This document shows positions 45,292-53,908 of a stretch of DNA of 64,000 bases, piece by piece. Source of the DNA: CAYNUJ01 sp964573255 (lineage in GTDB: Bacteria; Bacteroidota; Ignavibacteria; Ignavibacteriales; Melioribacteraceae); NCBI GenBank assembly GCA_964573255.1, contig CAZNJB010000014.1, positions 10,552 through 74,551 of the forward strand, written 5' to 3'. The notes under the pieces are model-generated. The model ran no database searches, was not told the DNA's origin, and saw nothing but the letters and a program-made list of their open reading frames with translations. The position numbers were made by a program, and so were the translations under genes. The first letter of the stretch is position 1. Each line of letters starts with the position of its first letter.

Positions 45292-46412
45292 TGAAAATTA
45301 GAAAAATTACAGCACCAACATTGAAAGAAGCTACATTGTTAGTAAAAGAAGAATTTGGCAGCGATGCAATTATTCTTGGTTCTAAAGTTGTTCGAACCAA
45401 AGATAAATATCATAGCAAAATGTTCGAATTGACGGTTGGTTTGGAGCCGGATTTACAAGAATTGGACGAAATAGATGAAAAACCGGAGAACTACGATCCG
45501 TACGAAGAAGTGAAAAATAAATTAAGAGTAATTAATAATAATTATAGTGATACTGAGCAATCCATTACTATCGATCCAGCAAAAGTATTACCTAAAAAGA
45601 AATCTTTCACCGATCCTTATAAAATTACTAAAGAGGATTTAAAAGAGGTAATTGATGTTTTGAAATATAATGAAGTTGATTCGAATGTTATTAAAATTAT
45701 TATGGATCAGCTTCATAAAACAAAAAATGTATTAACTAAGAATAATCTTGAAAAACATGTATTAGTTGGGTTAGCCTCTTTAATAAATACTGTAAAGTTG
45801 AATGTAACTAAAAATAAAAAGACAAAATACGTTACGGTAGTTGGTCCAACGGGAGTAGGTAAAACTACTTGCATTGCAAAATTAGCGGCGATTACAAAAA
45901 TTCTTCATGGGCTGGATGTTGGGATTGTTTCCATTGATACATACAGACTTGGAGCTATAGATCAGTTAAAAATATTTTCAGAAATAAGTGATATTGATTT
46001 GCTGGTTGCTTATGATAAGTCTGACATACCGGGAATATTAAAAAAGTTCAAAGGAAAAGATCTTGTATTTGTAGATACCGTGGGTAGAAGTCAGAAAAAT
46101 ACTGATGAGTTGAATAATATTAAAGAACTATTATCACTTATGCCTATGGATAATGTTTACTTGGCAATGAGCAGTTCAACATCAAAGAAAGCCCTTTTCG
46201 ATATTGCAGAACGCTTCAAAGTATTCAATTACGATGCATTAATATTTACTAAGCTCGATGAGGGAATCGCTTACGGAAATATTCTGAATGTTTCGCTTAA
46301 TTTTGCTACACCGCTAGTATATTTAACAAACGGGCAAACTATTCCCGATGATATAATTGCAGCCGATTCAGATTTAATTGCAAAAATTATTTATACCGGA
46401 CAGATAAATTGA
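45291..46412 (+). CDS. flhF: Signal-recognition-like GTPase FlhF
   Basis: FlhF sets flagellar placement and number. The N-terminal region is KIRKITAPTLKEATLLVKEEFGSDAIILGSK (in part). The NG GTPase domain has its P-loop at ~184-195 (VVGPTGVGKTTCIAKLA), then VSIDTYRLGAIDQL, LVFVDTVGRSQ and IFTKLDEGIAYGNIL, ending LTNGQTIPDDI. The catalytic-type residues look intact. It overlaps flhG by 4 bases. Confidence 0.94.
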   Translation: MKIRKITAPTLKEATLLVKEEFGSDAIILGSKVVRTKDKYHSKMFELTVGLEPDLQELDEIDEKPENYDPYEEVKNKLRVINNNYSDTEQSITIDPAKVLPKKKSFTDPYKITKEDLKEVIDVLKYNEVDSNVIKIIMDQLHKTKNVLTKNNLEKHVLVGLASLINTVKLNVTKNKKTKYVTVVGPTGVGKTTCIAKLAAITKILHGLDVGIVSIDTYRLGAIDQLKIFSEISDIDLLVAYDKSDIPGILKKFKGKDLVFVDTVGRSQKNTDELNNIKELLSLMPMDNVYLAMSSSTSKKALFDIAERFKVFNYDALIFTKLDEGIAYGNILNVSLNFATPLVYLTNGQTIPDDIIAADSDLIAKIIYTGQIN

Positions 46413-47236
46413 TGGATCAAGCACAAAGATTAAGATATATGCTAAATTATGAGCCGGTCGTACCGCGATCGGAAAAGATAATAAGTATTGTTTCCGGTAA
46501 AGGGGGAACCGGAAAGACTTTTTTCTCAATAAATTTTGCATACCAGCTTGCTAAAAGAGATTATCGAGTTCTACTCGTAGATCTGGATTTTAATTTGGCT
46601 AATATACATTTGTTTCTTGATGAAACCCCGGAAAATACAATATTCGATTTTATGTTGAACCGCGCGACAATCGATGATACAATCGTTAATTATTCTAAAA
46701 ACCTCGATGTTATTTACGGTGATTCAGGTTCACTTTCTATTACAAATGTAACCGAAGAGCAAATCCTTTCTTTCTTAAGGAAAATAATCAGTTTAAAAGA
46801 TAGATACGATTATATTATTTTTGATAACTCTGCTGGTGTAAGTCCAAATATATTTACTATACTAAGTGCATCGGGTAAGTTAATAATTGTAGCTAATCCA
46901 GAACCTATTGCAGTTATTGATGCGTATGTTGTTTTTAAAATCATGAAAAAGAATAAGATAAAGACTGAATCGTACGTTTTGTTAAATAAATCTGAAGATA
47001 AATTGGACGGTCAAACAGCTTACGAAAATTTGGCAAAAGCATCGGAAAAATTTCTAAAAGTAAAACCCTCTTATCTAGGTTACATCCATTTCGATAAAAT
47101 AGTGGATGAGTCGATCAGGGCTCAAACTATCATTTCCATTTCTCTACCGGAACACCATATTACCAAGTCGATTGAAAAAATAACAGACGAATTTGTGAAA
47201 AAGAATCAATTGGCTAATATTGGGCAAACAGCTTAA
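46409..47236 (+). CDS. flhG: MinD-like ATPase FlhG (YlxH/FleN)
   Basis: The deviant Walker A VSGKGGTGKT (~28-37) and LLVDLDFNLANIHLFL identify the MinD/ParA family. The N-terminal MDQAQRLR segment carries the DQA-type motif by which FlhG activates FlhF. The protein controls flagellar number and, in some bacteria, restrains the flagellar sigma-54 activator. Its 3' end contains the candidate activator dyad at 47210-47227. It is the last gene of the fliL operon. Confidence 0.93.
   Translation: MMDQAQRLRYMLNYEPVVPRSEKIISIVSGKGGTGKTFFSINFAYQLAKRDYRVLLVDLDFNLANIHLFLDETPENTIFDFMLNRATIDDTIVNYSKNLDVIYGDSGSLSITNVTEEQILSFLRKIISLKDRYDYIIFDNSAGVSPNIFTILSASGKLIIVANPEPIAVIDAYVVFKIMKKNKIKTESYVLLNKSEDKLDGQTAYENLAKASEKFLKVKPSYLGYIHFDKIVDESIRAQTIISISLPEHHITKSIEKITDEFVKKNQLANIGQTA
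47210..47227. promoter_or_regulatory. candidate activator dyad TTGGCTA-ATAT-TGGGCAA inside the flhG end
   Basis: The left half-site is exact and the right matches 5 of 7. Its centre is ~78 bp upstream of the -24 G of the promoter at 47296-47311, identical to the spacing at the leftward sugar-operon promoter. Confidence 0.4.
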
Positions 47237-47258
47237 AAGTCCTCTCTGAAAAGTCCTC
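47235..47258. repeat. Direct repeat AAAAGTCCTC (two copies)
   Basis: Exact 10-base copies start at 47235 and 47249, 14 bases apart, just after flhG and upstream of the fliA-operon promoter. Possible binding sites or chance. Confidence 0.35.
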
Positions 47259-47295
47259 AAAATACCCTAAAAACAAATAAAAATAAAAAAAAGAT

Positions 47296-47311
47296 TGGTA
47301 CAATAATTGAA
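47296..47311 (+). promoter_or_regulatory. sigma-54-type promoter for the fliA-flg operon
   Basis: TGGTAC-AATAA-TTGAA, preceded by T, with correct spacing. It shares the TGGTAC-AATAA-TTG core with the promoter at 15859-15874. The expected start is near 47321, ~22 bases before the first ATG. Confidence 0.6.
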
Positions 47312-47342
47312 AAATTACTGTGAGTAAATTTTAGGAGCAGTA

Positions 47343-47570
47343 ATGAACAAAATACTATTACAAATAGGATTACTTTTTTTCTTTTTATCGTTGGTCTTTT
47401 TTAGTCAACTGGGGCTTCCTATTATTGATGTAATTGTTCGTTCATTCATTATCTTCGTCGCGATGACGGTGATGTTGAGTTTAATCACTATCGTCTTTAT
47501 TCGATCAATAAATAAAGTGGCGCAAGGTAAAGATAGTCTGGAAAATAATTTAAGCGGTAAATCATCATGA
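47343..47570 (+). CDS. 75-residue two-helix membrane protein
   Basis: Two hydrophobic helices (~6-23 and ~32-55) with a short charged tail; no family recognised. A GGAG ribosome site precedes the ATG. It is the first gene after the sigma-54-like promoter and its stop overlaps the fliA ATG (ATGA). Its position at the head of the fliA operon is suggestive but the role is unknown. Confidence 0.65.
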   Translation: MNKILLQIGLLFFFLSLVFFSQLGLPIIDVIVRSFIIFVAMTVMLSLITIVFIRSINKVAQGKDSLENNLSGKSS

Positions 47571-48193
47571 CAAACTATAATATATGGAAAGAATATAAAA
47601 CAGCACCAACACCGGAATTAAAGCGTAAACTGGTGTTAACATATACCGATTTGGTTCATTATGTAATTCACCATTCGCGTTTTTATAACCAAGGGATACT
47701 GAATTCTAAGGATTATTTCCAATTTGGTATCGAAGGATTGAGTGAAGCGGTGGATCGTTTTGATCCGGATTATGGAACCAAATTTGAAACATATGCAATA
47801 ACGAGAATCAGGGGAAAGATAATAGATGAAATTCGCAAACTTAAACTTCATAATAAAGTAAACGATCCGCATAACAGTAAGAATTATTATTCCAACGTAT
47901 CTCTTAATCAGCCGGTAGGGTCAAACGATGATTCTCTTCTTTATGAAATGCTACCAAACAATGACAGAACACCAGAGGAAGAAACAGAGAAGAATGAAGC
48001 TAAACAAATTTTAATTGAAGAAATAAAAAAATTGAAAGAAAGAGACAGGTTAATACTTACTCTGTATTATTACGAAGAATTAAACTATAAAGAAATTGCA
48101 GATGTACTCGGAATTACTATTTCGCGTGTATCGCAAGTGCATTCACGTATCATTAAAAAATTAAGAAGTCAAATTGAGAAAATAAATGGATAA
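47567..48193 (+). CDS. fliA: Flagellar sigma factor sigma-28 FliA
   Basis: A 208-residue FliA/WhiG-type sigma factor. Region 2 has DYFQFGIEGLSEAVDRFDPDYGTKFETYAITRIRGKIIDEIRKL (in part), and region 4 has LTLYYYEELNYKEIADVLGITISRVSQVHSRIIKKLR (in part). It is slightly shorter than in E. coli (239). It would direct late genes such as flagellin (not in the window) and, by the promoter found at 15990, the MCP pair. No flgM is visible nearby. Confidence 0.93.
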   Translation: MTNYNIWKEYKTAPTPELKRKLVLTYTDLVHYVIHHSRFYNQGILNSKDYFQFGIEGLSEAVDRFDPDYGTKFETYAITRIRGKIIDEIRKLKLHNKVNDPHNSKNYYSNVSLNQPVGSNDDSLLYEMLPNNDRTPEEETEKNEAKQILIEEIKKLKERDRLILTLYYYEELNYKEIADVLGITISRVSQVHSRIIKKLRSQIEKING

Positions 48194-49064
48194 GGTTGAT
48201 ATGGTTGTGGATGAGAGAAGGGAACAGAGCAGATTACAACTATCCAAAATCAGAAATCTGCCCTCAATTCCTAATGTTATTATCGAAGTCTCAAAAATAT
48301 TAGAAAACCCCCGTGCAAGTGCGAAAGATTTAAGTAAAATCATTAATCAGGATCAAGGTTTAGTTGCAAAAGTTTTAACCATCGCTAATTCCCCCTTGTA
48401 TGGTTTACCACGAAGAGTGAGTACTGTAGAATTTGCAGTTGTCGTGCTTGGTTTTGATCAGATTAAGAACTTGACCTATGCATTGACTTTAATGGAAGCA
48501 TTCAAATCAATTAATTCTAAATATTGGAATAAAAAGAAATTTTGGACACATTCCTTTGTAACGGGAATGTTAGCCAAGAAAATTGCAGATGATTTGGGAT
48601 ATCCTAAATCCGGAGAAGCATTGACGGCAGGATTGCTTCATGATTTGGGAATCTCTGTTATTCAACGCTATTTCTTCGATGAGTTTGAAGAAATTTGTGA
48701 GCTGGTCGAAAAAGAGCAGATGCTTCACATTAATGCTGAAAAAAAGATTTTAGGAATGACTCATGAAGAAATTGGTTATTTACTTATTAATAAATGGAAT
48801 CTCCCGCCAACATTAGCCGATGCTATTCAGTTTCATCATACTCCGTCATTAGCAAAATCGAATAAACAAATAAGTGCTATTGTACATTTTGCAGATTATA
48901 TGACGCAAGTTACCGGAATAGGTGATTTCAGCTGGGATGAAAATTATGTGCTCGATAATTCAATCGTTGATATTTTGGGCTTGGGGAACTCTTCATACGT
49001 GAGCGCATTGATTAGTACGTATTCCAAAATAATGACAAATGAGTTTAAAGAAATTTATGCATAG
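48186..49064 (+). CDS. HDOD-domain protein 1
   Basis: The protein begins KIRNLPSIPNVIIEVSKIL and carries the HDOD pattern: KIINQDQGLVAKVLTIANSPLYGLPRRVSTVEFAVVVLGF, HSFVTGMLAKKIA, GLLHDLGISVI, HEEIGYLLINKWNLPPTLADAIQFHH (each in part). HDOD proteins are signalling modules related to HD phosphohydrolases but usually without activity. The ATG at 48186 overlaps fliA; the in-frame ATG at 48201 has an AAGG site and may be the real start. It is paired with a paralogue next door. Confidence 0.85.
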   Translation: MDKVDMVVDERREQSRLQLSKIRNLPSIPNVIIEVSKILENPRASAKDLSKIINQDQGLVAKVLTIANSPLYGLPRRVSTVEFAVVVLGFDQIKNLTYALTLMEAFKSINSKYWNKKKFWTHSFVTGMLAKKIADDLGYPKSGEALTAGLLHDLGISVIQRYFFDEFEEICELVEKEQMLHINAEKKILGMTHEEIGYLLINKWNLPPTLADAIQFHHTPSLAKSNKQISAIVHFADYMTQVTGIGDFSWDENYVLDNSIVDILGLGNSSYVSALISTYSKIMTNEFKEIYA

Positions 49065-49076
49065 TGAGATAATATA

Positions 49077-49943
49077 ATGATAGCTCATGAAATTAAAAGG
49101 ACAAAGGACAAAGAAAGAACGAGATTGATTCTTAATAGCATCGATCAGTTGGCTGTTGTACCTGAATTTTTACAAGACGTGATGCGGGTTCTCAACAAAA
49201 AAGATGTTTCTATTAACGAAGCTGCGAAATTAATTAACAGAGATCAAAGTTTAGTCACTAAAATATTGCGTATTGCTAATTCGCCCTTGTATGGTCTTTA
49301 TAGAAAAGTAGCTAGTGTTGAATATGCTTTGCATATTATTGGTTTAGCTGAAGTAACTAATATTGTAACGGGAATCACTTTACTCGAAACTTTCAAAATA
49401 AAAAGCGATTCGTATCTCGATCAAAGGGAATTTTGGGAACACAGTTATATGGTAGGCAACTTGAGTAAAGGATTATGCAAGGAATTTAGAGTGGACCATT
49501 ACCGCGAAGCATTTGTTGCCGGATTCCTTCACGATTTAGGTATTTCAATTACACATAAATATTTACATGGCAGTTTTATAAAAATATATGAAGAAGTTAC
49601 ACAAAACAATAAAGATTATACTGAATTAGAAAACGATATAATTGGATTAAATCATCAAGAAATTGCTCTTACATTATTGGACAAATGGAATTTTCCTTTA
49701 TTCTTGTGTAACGCAGTACTCTTTCACCATAATCCATCTAAAATGAATGAAGATAACAGTTTGGCAGCAATTATTCATTTGGCAGATTACTTGGTGAATA
49801 TTGTAAGTGAAGGGAAATATTTCTGGGATAGAAATTATATACTCGATTTAGATGGATTGAAAGGACTCGGAATTACGAGAAAGGAAGATATTCAAGATAT
49901 AATGGAAAAATATAAAGAAGAATTAATTAATATGATTGATTAA
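49077..49943 (+). CDS. HDOD-domain protein 2 (paralogue of its neighbour)
   Basis: Colinear with HDOD protein 1 over the full length. Shared elements are LINRDQSLVTKILRIANSPLYGLYRKVASVEYALHIIGL, GFLHDLGISITHKY, NHQEIALTLLDKWNFPLFLCNAVLFHHNP and the closing YILDLDGLKGLGI (in part). The pair arose by tandem duplication. Both lie between fliA and the rod genes, so they probably regulate flagellar expression or chemotaxis; the output is unknown. Confidence 0.83.
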   Translation: MIAHEIKRTKDKERTRLILNSIDQLAVVPEFLQDVMRVLNKKDVSINEAAKLINRDQSLVTKILRIANSPLYGLYRKVASVEYALHIIGLAEVTNIVTGITLLETFKIKSDSYLDQREFWEHSYMVGNLSKGLCKEFRVDHYREAFVAGFLHDLGISITHKYLHGSFIKIYEEVTQNNKDYTELENDIIGLNHQEIALTLLDKWNFPLFLCNAVLFHHNPSKMNEDNSLAAIIHLADYLVNIVSEGKYFWDRNYILDLDGLKGLGITRKEDIQDIMEKYKEELINMID

Positions 49944-49953
49944 CGGAGAAGTT

Positions 49954-51252
49954 GTGAGAATAATCAAATCTAACAAGGGATATTATAAAACATTTGCGGA
50001 AACATTAGTCGAAACTCCGGCAATTACTGATGTTAGTCAACCCACAGATTATTACGCAAGAAAGATGCGTGAAAGAGATAGAAGACTCTCCAAATTCATG
50101 GAATCCTTGGTAGATTTTGATTTAGCACTTCATCATTCAGATACTCTTCATGATGTAGTTGATATTGTGAAGAAGAAAACCGAATCCATTTTGGCGATTA
50201 ACGAAATGGCCTTTTATTACTTCGATGAAGGATATGATGATTTTTCACCTGTAACAAACGGCTACTCAAAAGCTTTCGGGGAAATCATTAATGCAATTAA
50301 GAAAGATTCCATTTTTGATTCACTGATTAAGCAAGATAAGATGATTTTAATTCCCATTGCTGATTCAATAAAATTAAGAGAAAGAATCAATAACATTCTT
50401 TTTATTCCTATCAAAAAATGGAAAATGAACAAATACTTCGTATGTATTGATACTCCCATTAGACATATTGACGAGGAATCTTTTGAAAGTAAGGCATTAA
50501 TGGTTCTTTTAGCACATGCAGTACCGACAATAGAAAATATTCATTCCAGAAAAAAACTTCATCGTATTTACAGGGATTTCCAATTGTATCAATCTAAATT
50601 TTTAAAAGATTATCGTTTGGCTGTAATAGGGGAATTAACACTCGGAATGGCGGAAGAAATAATTTCGCCAATGCAGGTAATTGTAAGCTCAATGGATTTT
50701 TTAGCTGAAGAATCGGATAAGATTGATAATGAATTGTACGAAACTATTAACCGCCAAATTAAAAAAGTAAAATCGGTTGTTAAAAGATTGGTTAAATTCT
50801 CCAGCTTAGCTTCTTCTGATATTGAAATTAAACCGGTTGATCTTAACTCTATAATTAAAGATTATGTTTCTGTAATGAATGCTTCTTTAAAATCGCAAAA
50901 CTTTGAGTGCATTACAGATTTGGAGAAAGACTTACCTGCTATTTTGAGCCATCGTAGTTATATCAATCTGATTTTATCAACAATATTTACACTGGTGAGG
51001 AAAGATGAATCCCAAGGCGGTGTGATATTGCAGACTCGTGTGAATGATAATTATGTATTTATTAAAGCGCTGACTACAAGTTTTGTTGAAGAATTTATAC
51101 AAAATAACGTTACGGAAAATCATAGTCTCGAATTATTGATCCTGGAAAATTTAGTTAAGAAACACGAAGGTAAATTAATAGCTAAAGCGAGTGAGAATGA
51201 AGGATCGAAAATAGTGATTGCATTACCAATAATAAGGAAGTTGAGGAAATGA
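49954..51252 (+). CDS. Degenerate (pseudo) histidine kinase
   Basis: The longest frame opens with TTG at 49936, but GTG at 49954 has GGAG 5 bases upstream, so I use it (432 residues). Residues ~40-190 look like a GAF sensor. The transmitter region has GELTLGMAEEIISPMQVI where kinases have GELAAGIAHEINNPL: the phosphoacceptor His is Glu. The N-box Asn is replaced (LILSTIFTLV), the DxGxG box is absent, and the G2-like region reads HSLELLILENLVKKHEGK. The fold looks like an NtrB-type kinase that has lost activity. It could be a pseudokinase partner of the flagellar sigma-54 activator, a conjecture. Confidence 0.7.
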   Translation: MRIIKSNKGYYKTFAETLVETPAITDVSQPTDYYARKMRERDRRLSKFMESLVDFDLALHHSDTLHDVVDIVKKKTESILAINEMAFYYFDEGYDDFSPVTNGYSKAFGEIINAIKKDSIFDSLIKQDKMILIPIADSIKLRERINNILFIPIKKWKMNKYFVCIDTPIRHIDEESFESKALMVLLAHAVPTIENIHSRKKLHRIYRDFQLYQSKFLKDYRLAVIGELTLGMAEEIISPMQVIVSSMDFLAEESDKIDNELYETINRQIKKVKSVVKRLVKFSSLASSDIEIKPVDLNSIIKDYVSVMNASLKSQNFECITDLEKDLPAILSHRSYINLILSTIFTLVRKDESQGGVILQTRVNDNYVFIKALTTSFVEEFIQNNVTENHSLELLILENLVKKHEGKLIAKASENEGSKIVIALPIIRKLRK

Positions 51253-51734
51253 AAAAGAAATTGGGAATATTGATACTCCTTTGCTTAAGTACAATGGTAT
51301 TTGCTCAGCAAGATACAAATGTACGTGAAATTGTAAGAAAAGAATTCGAATCAGCAAAGGGAATTAAAGAATCACAGGAAAGTGAATCGGTTTTCGCATC
51401 TTCACTCTTTATAAGATTATCCATCCTGTTCGGGGCTTCCGTTATAAGCTTTGGTTGGGTTACCAGCAGAAGACTCAAACTGAAGAAGAAAAGCAGCACA
51501 AACAAACTAAAAGAAAATATCAAAACTTTACGTGCTGAAAAAATAAAGTACGAAATGGATCCGCGGTTAAAAATTGTAAGGAAAAAGTTATTGTCGACTG
51601 TTCCCGGCAGCCAATTGCATTTTGAAACGATTAATAGTTCTGCTAAGCGGTTAAACATTTCACAAGAAGAAATTGCTATTGCTGCAAGATTGAATATGTA
51701 TTCTAGAAAATCAGTAGGAGGTTCAATTGCCTAA
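51249..51734 (+). CDS. 161-residue secreted/membrane protein of unknown function
   Basis: It has an N-terminal signal peptide (MKKKLGILILLCLSTMVFAQQ, about 21 residues), an acidic segment, a single transmembrane helix (~54-72, LFIRLSILFGASVISFGWV) and a basic cytoplasmic domain of ~85 residues, so a type I-like topology is likely. The C-terminal QEEIAIAARLNMYSRKS segment looks helical and may bind a partner. No family recognised. It sits between the degenerate kinase and flgF with 4- and 8-base overlaps. Confidence 0.65.
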   Translation: MKKKLGILILLCLSTMVFAQQDTNVREIVRKEFESAKGIKESQESESVFASSLFIRLSILFGASVISFGWVTSRRLKLKKKSSTNKLKENIKTLRAEKIKYEMDPRLKIVRKKLLSTVPGSQLHFETINSSAKRLNISQEEIAIAARLNMYSRKSVGGSIA

Positions 51735-52449
51735 TAAATTAACAAAAATAATTGATATCGCTAACCGGATGAGGTTTAACGAAAAAAGGTTGGAAGTAAT
51801 TTCCAATAACTTGGCTAACCTTTCTACTATCGGATACAAAAGAGATATCACATTTTCAAAAGTACTACTGGATAAACAAAGAGTCACATTGGATAAAAAA
51901 ACTGAATTTGATCAAGGCGATTTTGTGAATACCGGCAATAAACTTGATGTAGCAATCAACGGCGATTACTTCTTTGCAGTGACAGACGGAGAAAATACAT
52001 ATTACACAAAGAACGGTAAATTCAGTTTAACCGAAGACGGTTATTTGGTTGACAGTGACGGTTTTAAAGTTTTGGGTCGCGGCGGAGAAATAACCATTAA
52101 TGATGATACTTTCGAAAAGGAAAAATTGATTAAAATAAGCAAGAATGGCGAAATAAAAATTGGCAATACCTTTATAGATAAATTGATGATTGTTGATATT
52201 CCTGATAAAAATAAATTAATGAAGGTGGGCGGAAGTAAGTTCGTTTTGGAAGACGGATTTTTCAATAATGCTGAAGAAGAAAATTATGAAATTTTACAAG
52301 GCTATTTGGAAGAATCCAATGTGAATCCAGTAATAGAAATGGAAGAGATGATTTCTTTGAGCAAGAATTTTGAGTCAATACAGAAGATTATCAGGAACTA
52401 TGACGAAATATTAAATAAAGCAAACGAAATTGGAAGAGTAAGACGTTAG
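51727..52449 (+). CDS. flgF: Flagellar rod protein FlgF
   Basis: A proximal-rod FlgF/FlgG-family protein. The N-terminus has MRFNEKRLEVISNNLANLSTIGYKRD, and the C-terminus LQGYLEESNVNPVIEMEEMISLSKNFESIQKIIR (in part). The start is TTG at 51727: a strong AGGAGG (51716-51721) lies 5 bases upstream and no ATG suits. The 240 residues and its position directly before flgG support FlgF. Confidence 0.88.
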   Translation: MPNKLTKIIDIANRMRFNEKRLEVISNNLANLSTIGYKRDITFSKVLLDKQRVTLDKKTEFDQGDFVNTGNKLDVAINGDYFFAVTDGENTYYTKNGKFSLTEDGYLVDSDGFKVLGRGGEITINDDTFEKEKLIKISKNGEIKIGNTFIDKLMIVDIPDKNKLMKVGGSKFVLEDGFFNNAEEENYEILQGYLEESNVNPVIEMEEMISLSKNFESIQKIIRNYDEILNKANEIGRVRR

Positions 52450-52459
52450 GAGATAAATT

Positions 52460-53260
52460 ATGCCAACAAAAGCATTAAGAACAGCAGCTTCCGGAATGTA
52501 TGCGCAGCAGAAAAACATTGAAATAATTGCTAATAACATTGCAAACGTCAATTCTACCGGCTTTAAGAAAAGTAAAGCCGAGTTTCAGGACTTAATGTAC
52601 CAACAGGTTCCACTTAGTGCATATTCTAATGAAAATACCGGTATCACTGATATGAGCAATGATTATATTTATATCGGTAACGGTGTAAAGGTTTCAGCTG
52701 CTCATAAATTATTTCAACAAGGGGATTTAAGTGAAACAGGCAACCCAATGGATATTGCAATTTACGGAGAAGGCTTTTTCCAAGTGATGAAACCGGACGG
52801 AACTTATGCTTACACACGCGACGGAACATTCAAGGTTAATTCAGAAGGGAAAATAGTAAATAGTAGTGGTTACCGTCTTGTTCCAGAAATAACTTTAGAC
52901 GAAAATATGAGAAATATTTCCATATCACGAAACGGAGAAATAAATGTAATCGATTCCACCGAGAGGACCACTACATTAGATGAAATTAGTCTTGTGAAAT
53001 TTGTAAATCCAGCAGGATTGAAACCGATAGGCGATAATTTATACATCGAAACGGAATATTCCGGTCCTCCAATATTTGGTACTCCGGGTACAAATGGTTT
53101 CGGGGAAATATATCAAGGCTATATGGAATCTTCAAACGTAGATATCGTAGAAGAAATGATAAATATGATCACAGCTCAAAGAGCCTATGAAATTAATTCG
53201 AAAACAGTAAAAACCATCGAAGAAATGATGACAATAGTTAATCAATTGAAACGCGGATAA
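52460..53260 (+). CDS. flgG: Flagellar distal rod protein FlgG
   Basis: The 266-residue protein has the FlgG signature ALRTAASGMYAQQKNIEIIANNIANVNSTGFKKSKAEFQDLMYQ (in part), the internal GDLSETGNPMDIAIYGEGFFQV, and the C-terminal QGYMESSNVDIVEEMINMITAQRAYEINSKTVKTIEEMM (in part). It forms the distal rod. An AGGAG ribosome site precedes the ATG. Confidence 0.95.
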   Translation: MPTKALRTAASGMYAQQKNIEIIANNIANVNSTGFKKSKAEFQDLMYQQVPLSAYSNENTGITDMSNDYIYIGNGVKVSAAHKLFQQGDLSETGNPMDIAIYGEGFFQVMKPDGTYAYTRDGTFKVNSEGKIVNSSGYRLVPEITLDENMRNISISRNGEINVIDSTERTTTLDEISLVKFVNPAGLKPIGDNLYIETEYSGPPIFGTPGTNGFGEIYQGYMESSNVDIVEEMINMITAQRAYEINSKTVKTIEEMMTIVNQLKRG

Positions 53261-53261
53261 G

Positions 53262-53906
53262 ATGAAGCTCTTATTTATTTACATATTGTTATTGCTTAAC
53301 GGCGGAAGCAAAAATATTATGCCGGTTCTTGATAAGTTATTAAACAATAGCTTTTCGGAATATAGTAGAATTGAATATGAGGTTGTAAATCCGAAAAAAT
53401 TCGTCTCCATTAAAATTGCAGATAACGCTGGACTAAAGCGAACAGGAAGTTATGTTTATATTCCTGCGTTAGTACAGCATACTGCCGGCATAACAAAAAG
53501 AGAAATGATATCCGTGAAAATTAAATTATATCAAAAAGTTCTGGTAGCAAAGAAGTCGTACAGAAAAAAAGAAAAATTGAATTATACCGATTTTGAATTT
53601 ATTGAAAAGGATGTTACGAATTTCAATAGAGAACTGTTTACTAATTTAAATGAAATAACGAGTTTCAGAGCTAAATCATTTATTAAAAAAGGAGAAATTC
53701 TCGAATTAAATGATGTTGAGAAGATTCCCGTAGTTTTTTCAGGTGATAAATTAAAAGCCAAATTTATTGACGGCAATGTAATGATTGAAATGGACGTGAT
53801 AGCAAAACAGGATGGATATTTTGGGGATATTATTCGCGTAATGAAAAATCACACACTGTTTTCTGCAAAAGTAGTTGATTCACAAAGTGTTTTAATAATG
53901 GAGTAA
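53262..53906 (+). CDS. flgA: P-ring assembly chaperone FlgA
   Basis: FlgA helps FlgI assemble the P ring. The protein is 214 residues with a short N-terminal hydrophobic segment and an SAF-like C-terminal half: SFIKKGEILELNDVEKIPVVFSGDKLKAKFIDGNVMIEMDVIAKQDGYFGDIIRVMK (in part). Conservation in the first half is low. Its place before flgH and flgI supports the call. Confidence 0.85.
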   Translation: MKLLFIYILLLLNGGSKNIMPVLDKLLNNSFSEYSRIEYEVVNPKKFVSIKIADNAGLKRTGSYVYIPALVQHTAGITKREMISVKIKLYQKVLVAKKSYRKKEKLNYTDFEFIEKDVTNFNRELFTNLNEITSFRAKSFIKKGEILELNDVEKIPVVFSGDKLKAKFIDGNVMIEMDVIAKQDGYFGDIIRVMKNHTLFSAKVVDSQSVLIME

Positions 53907-53908
53907 AG

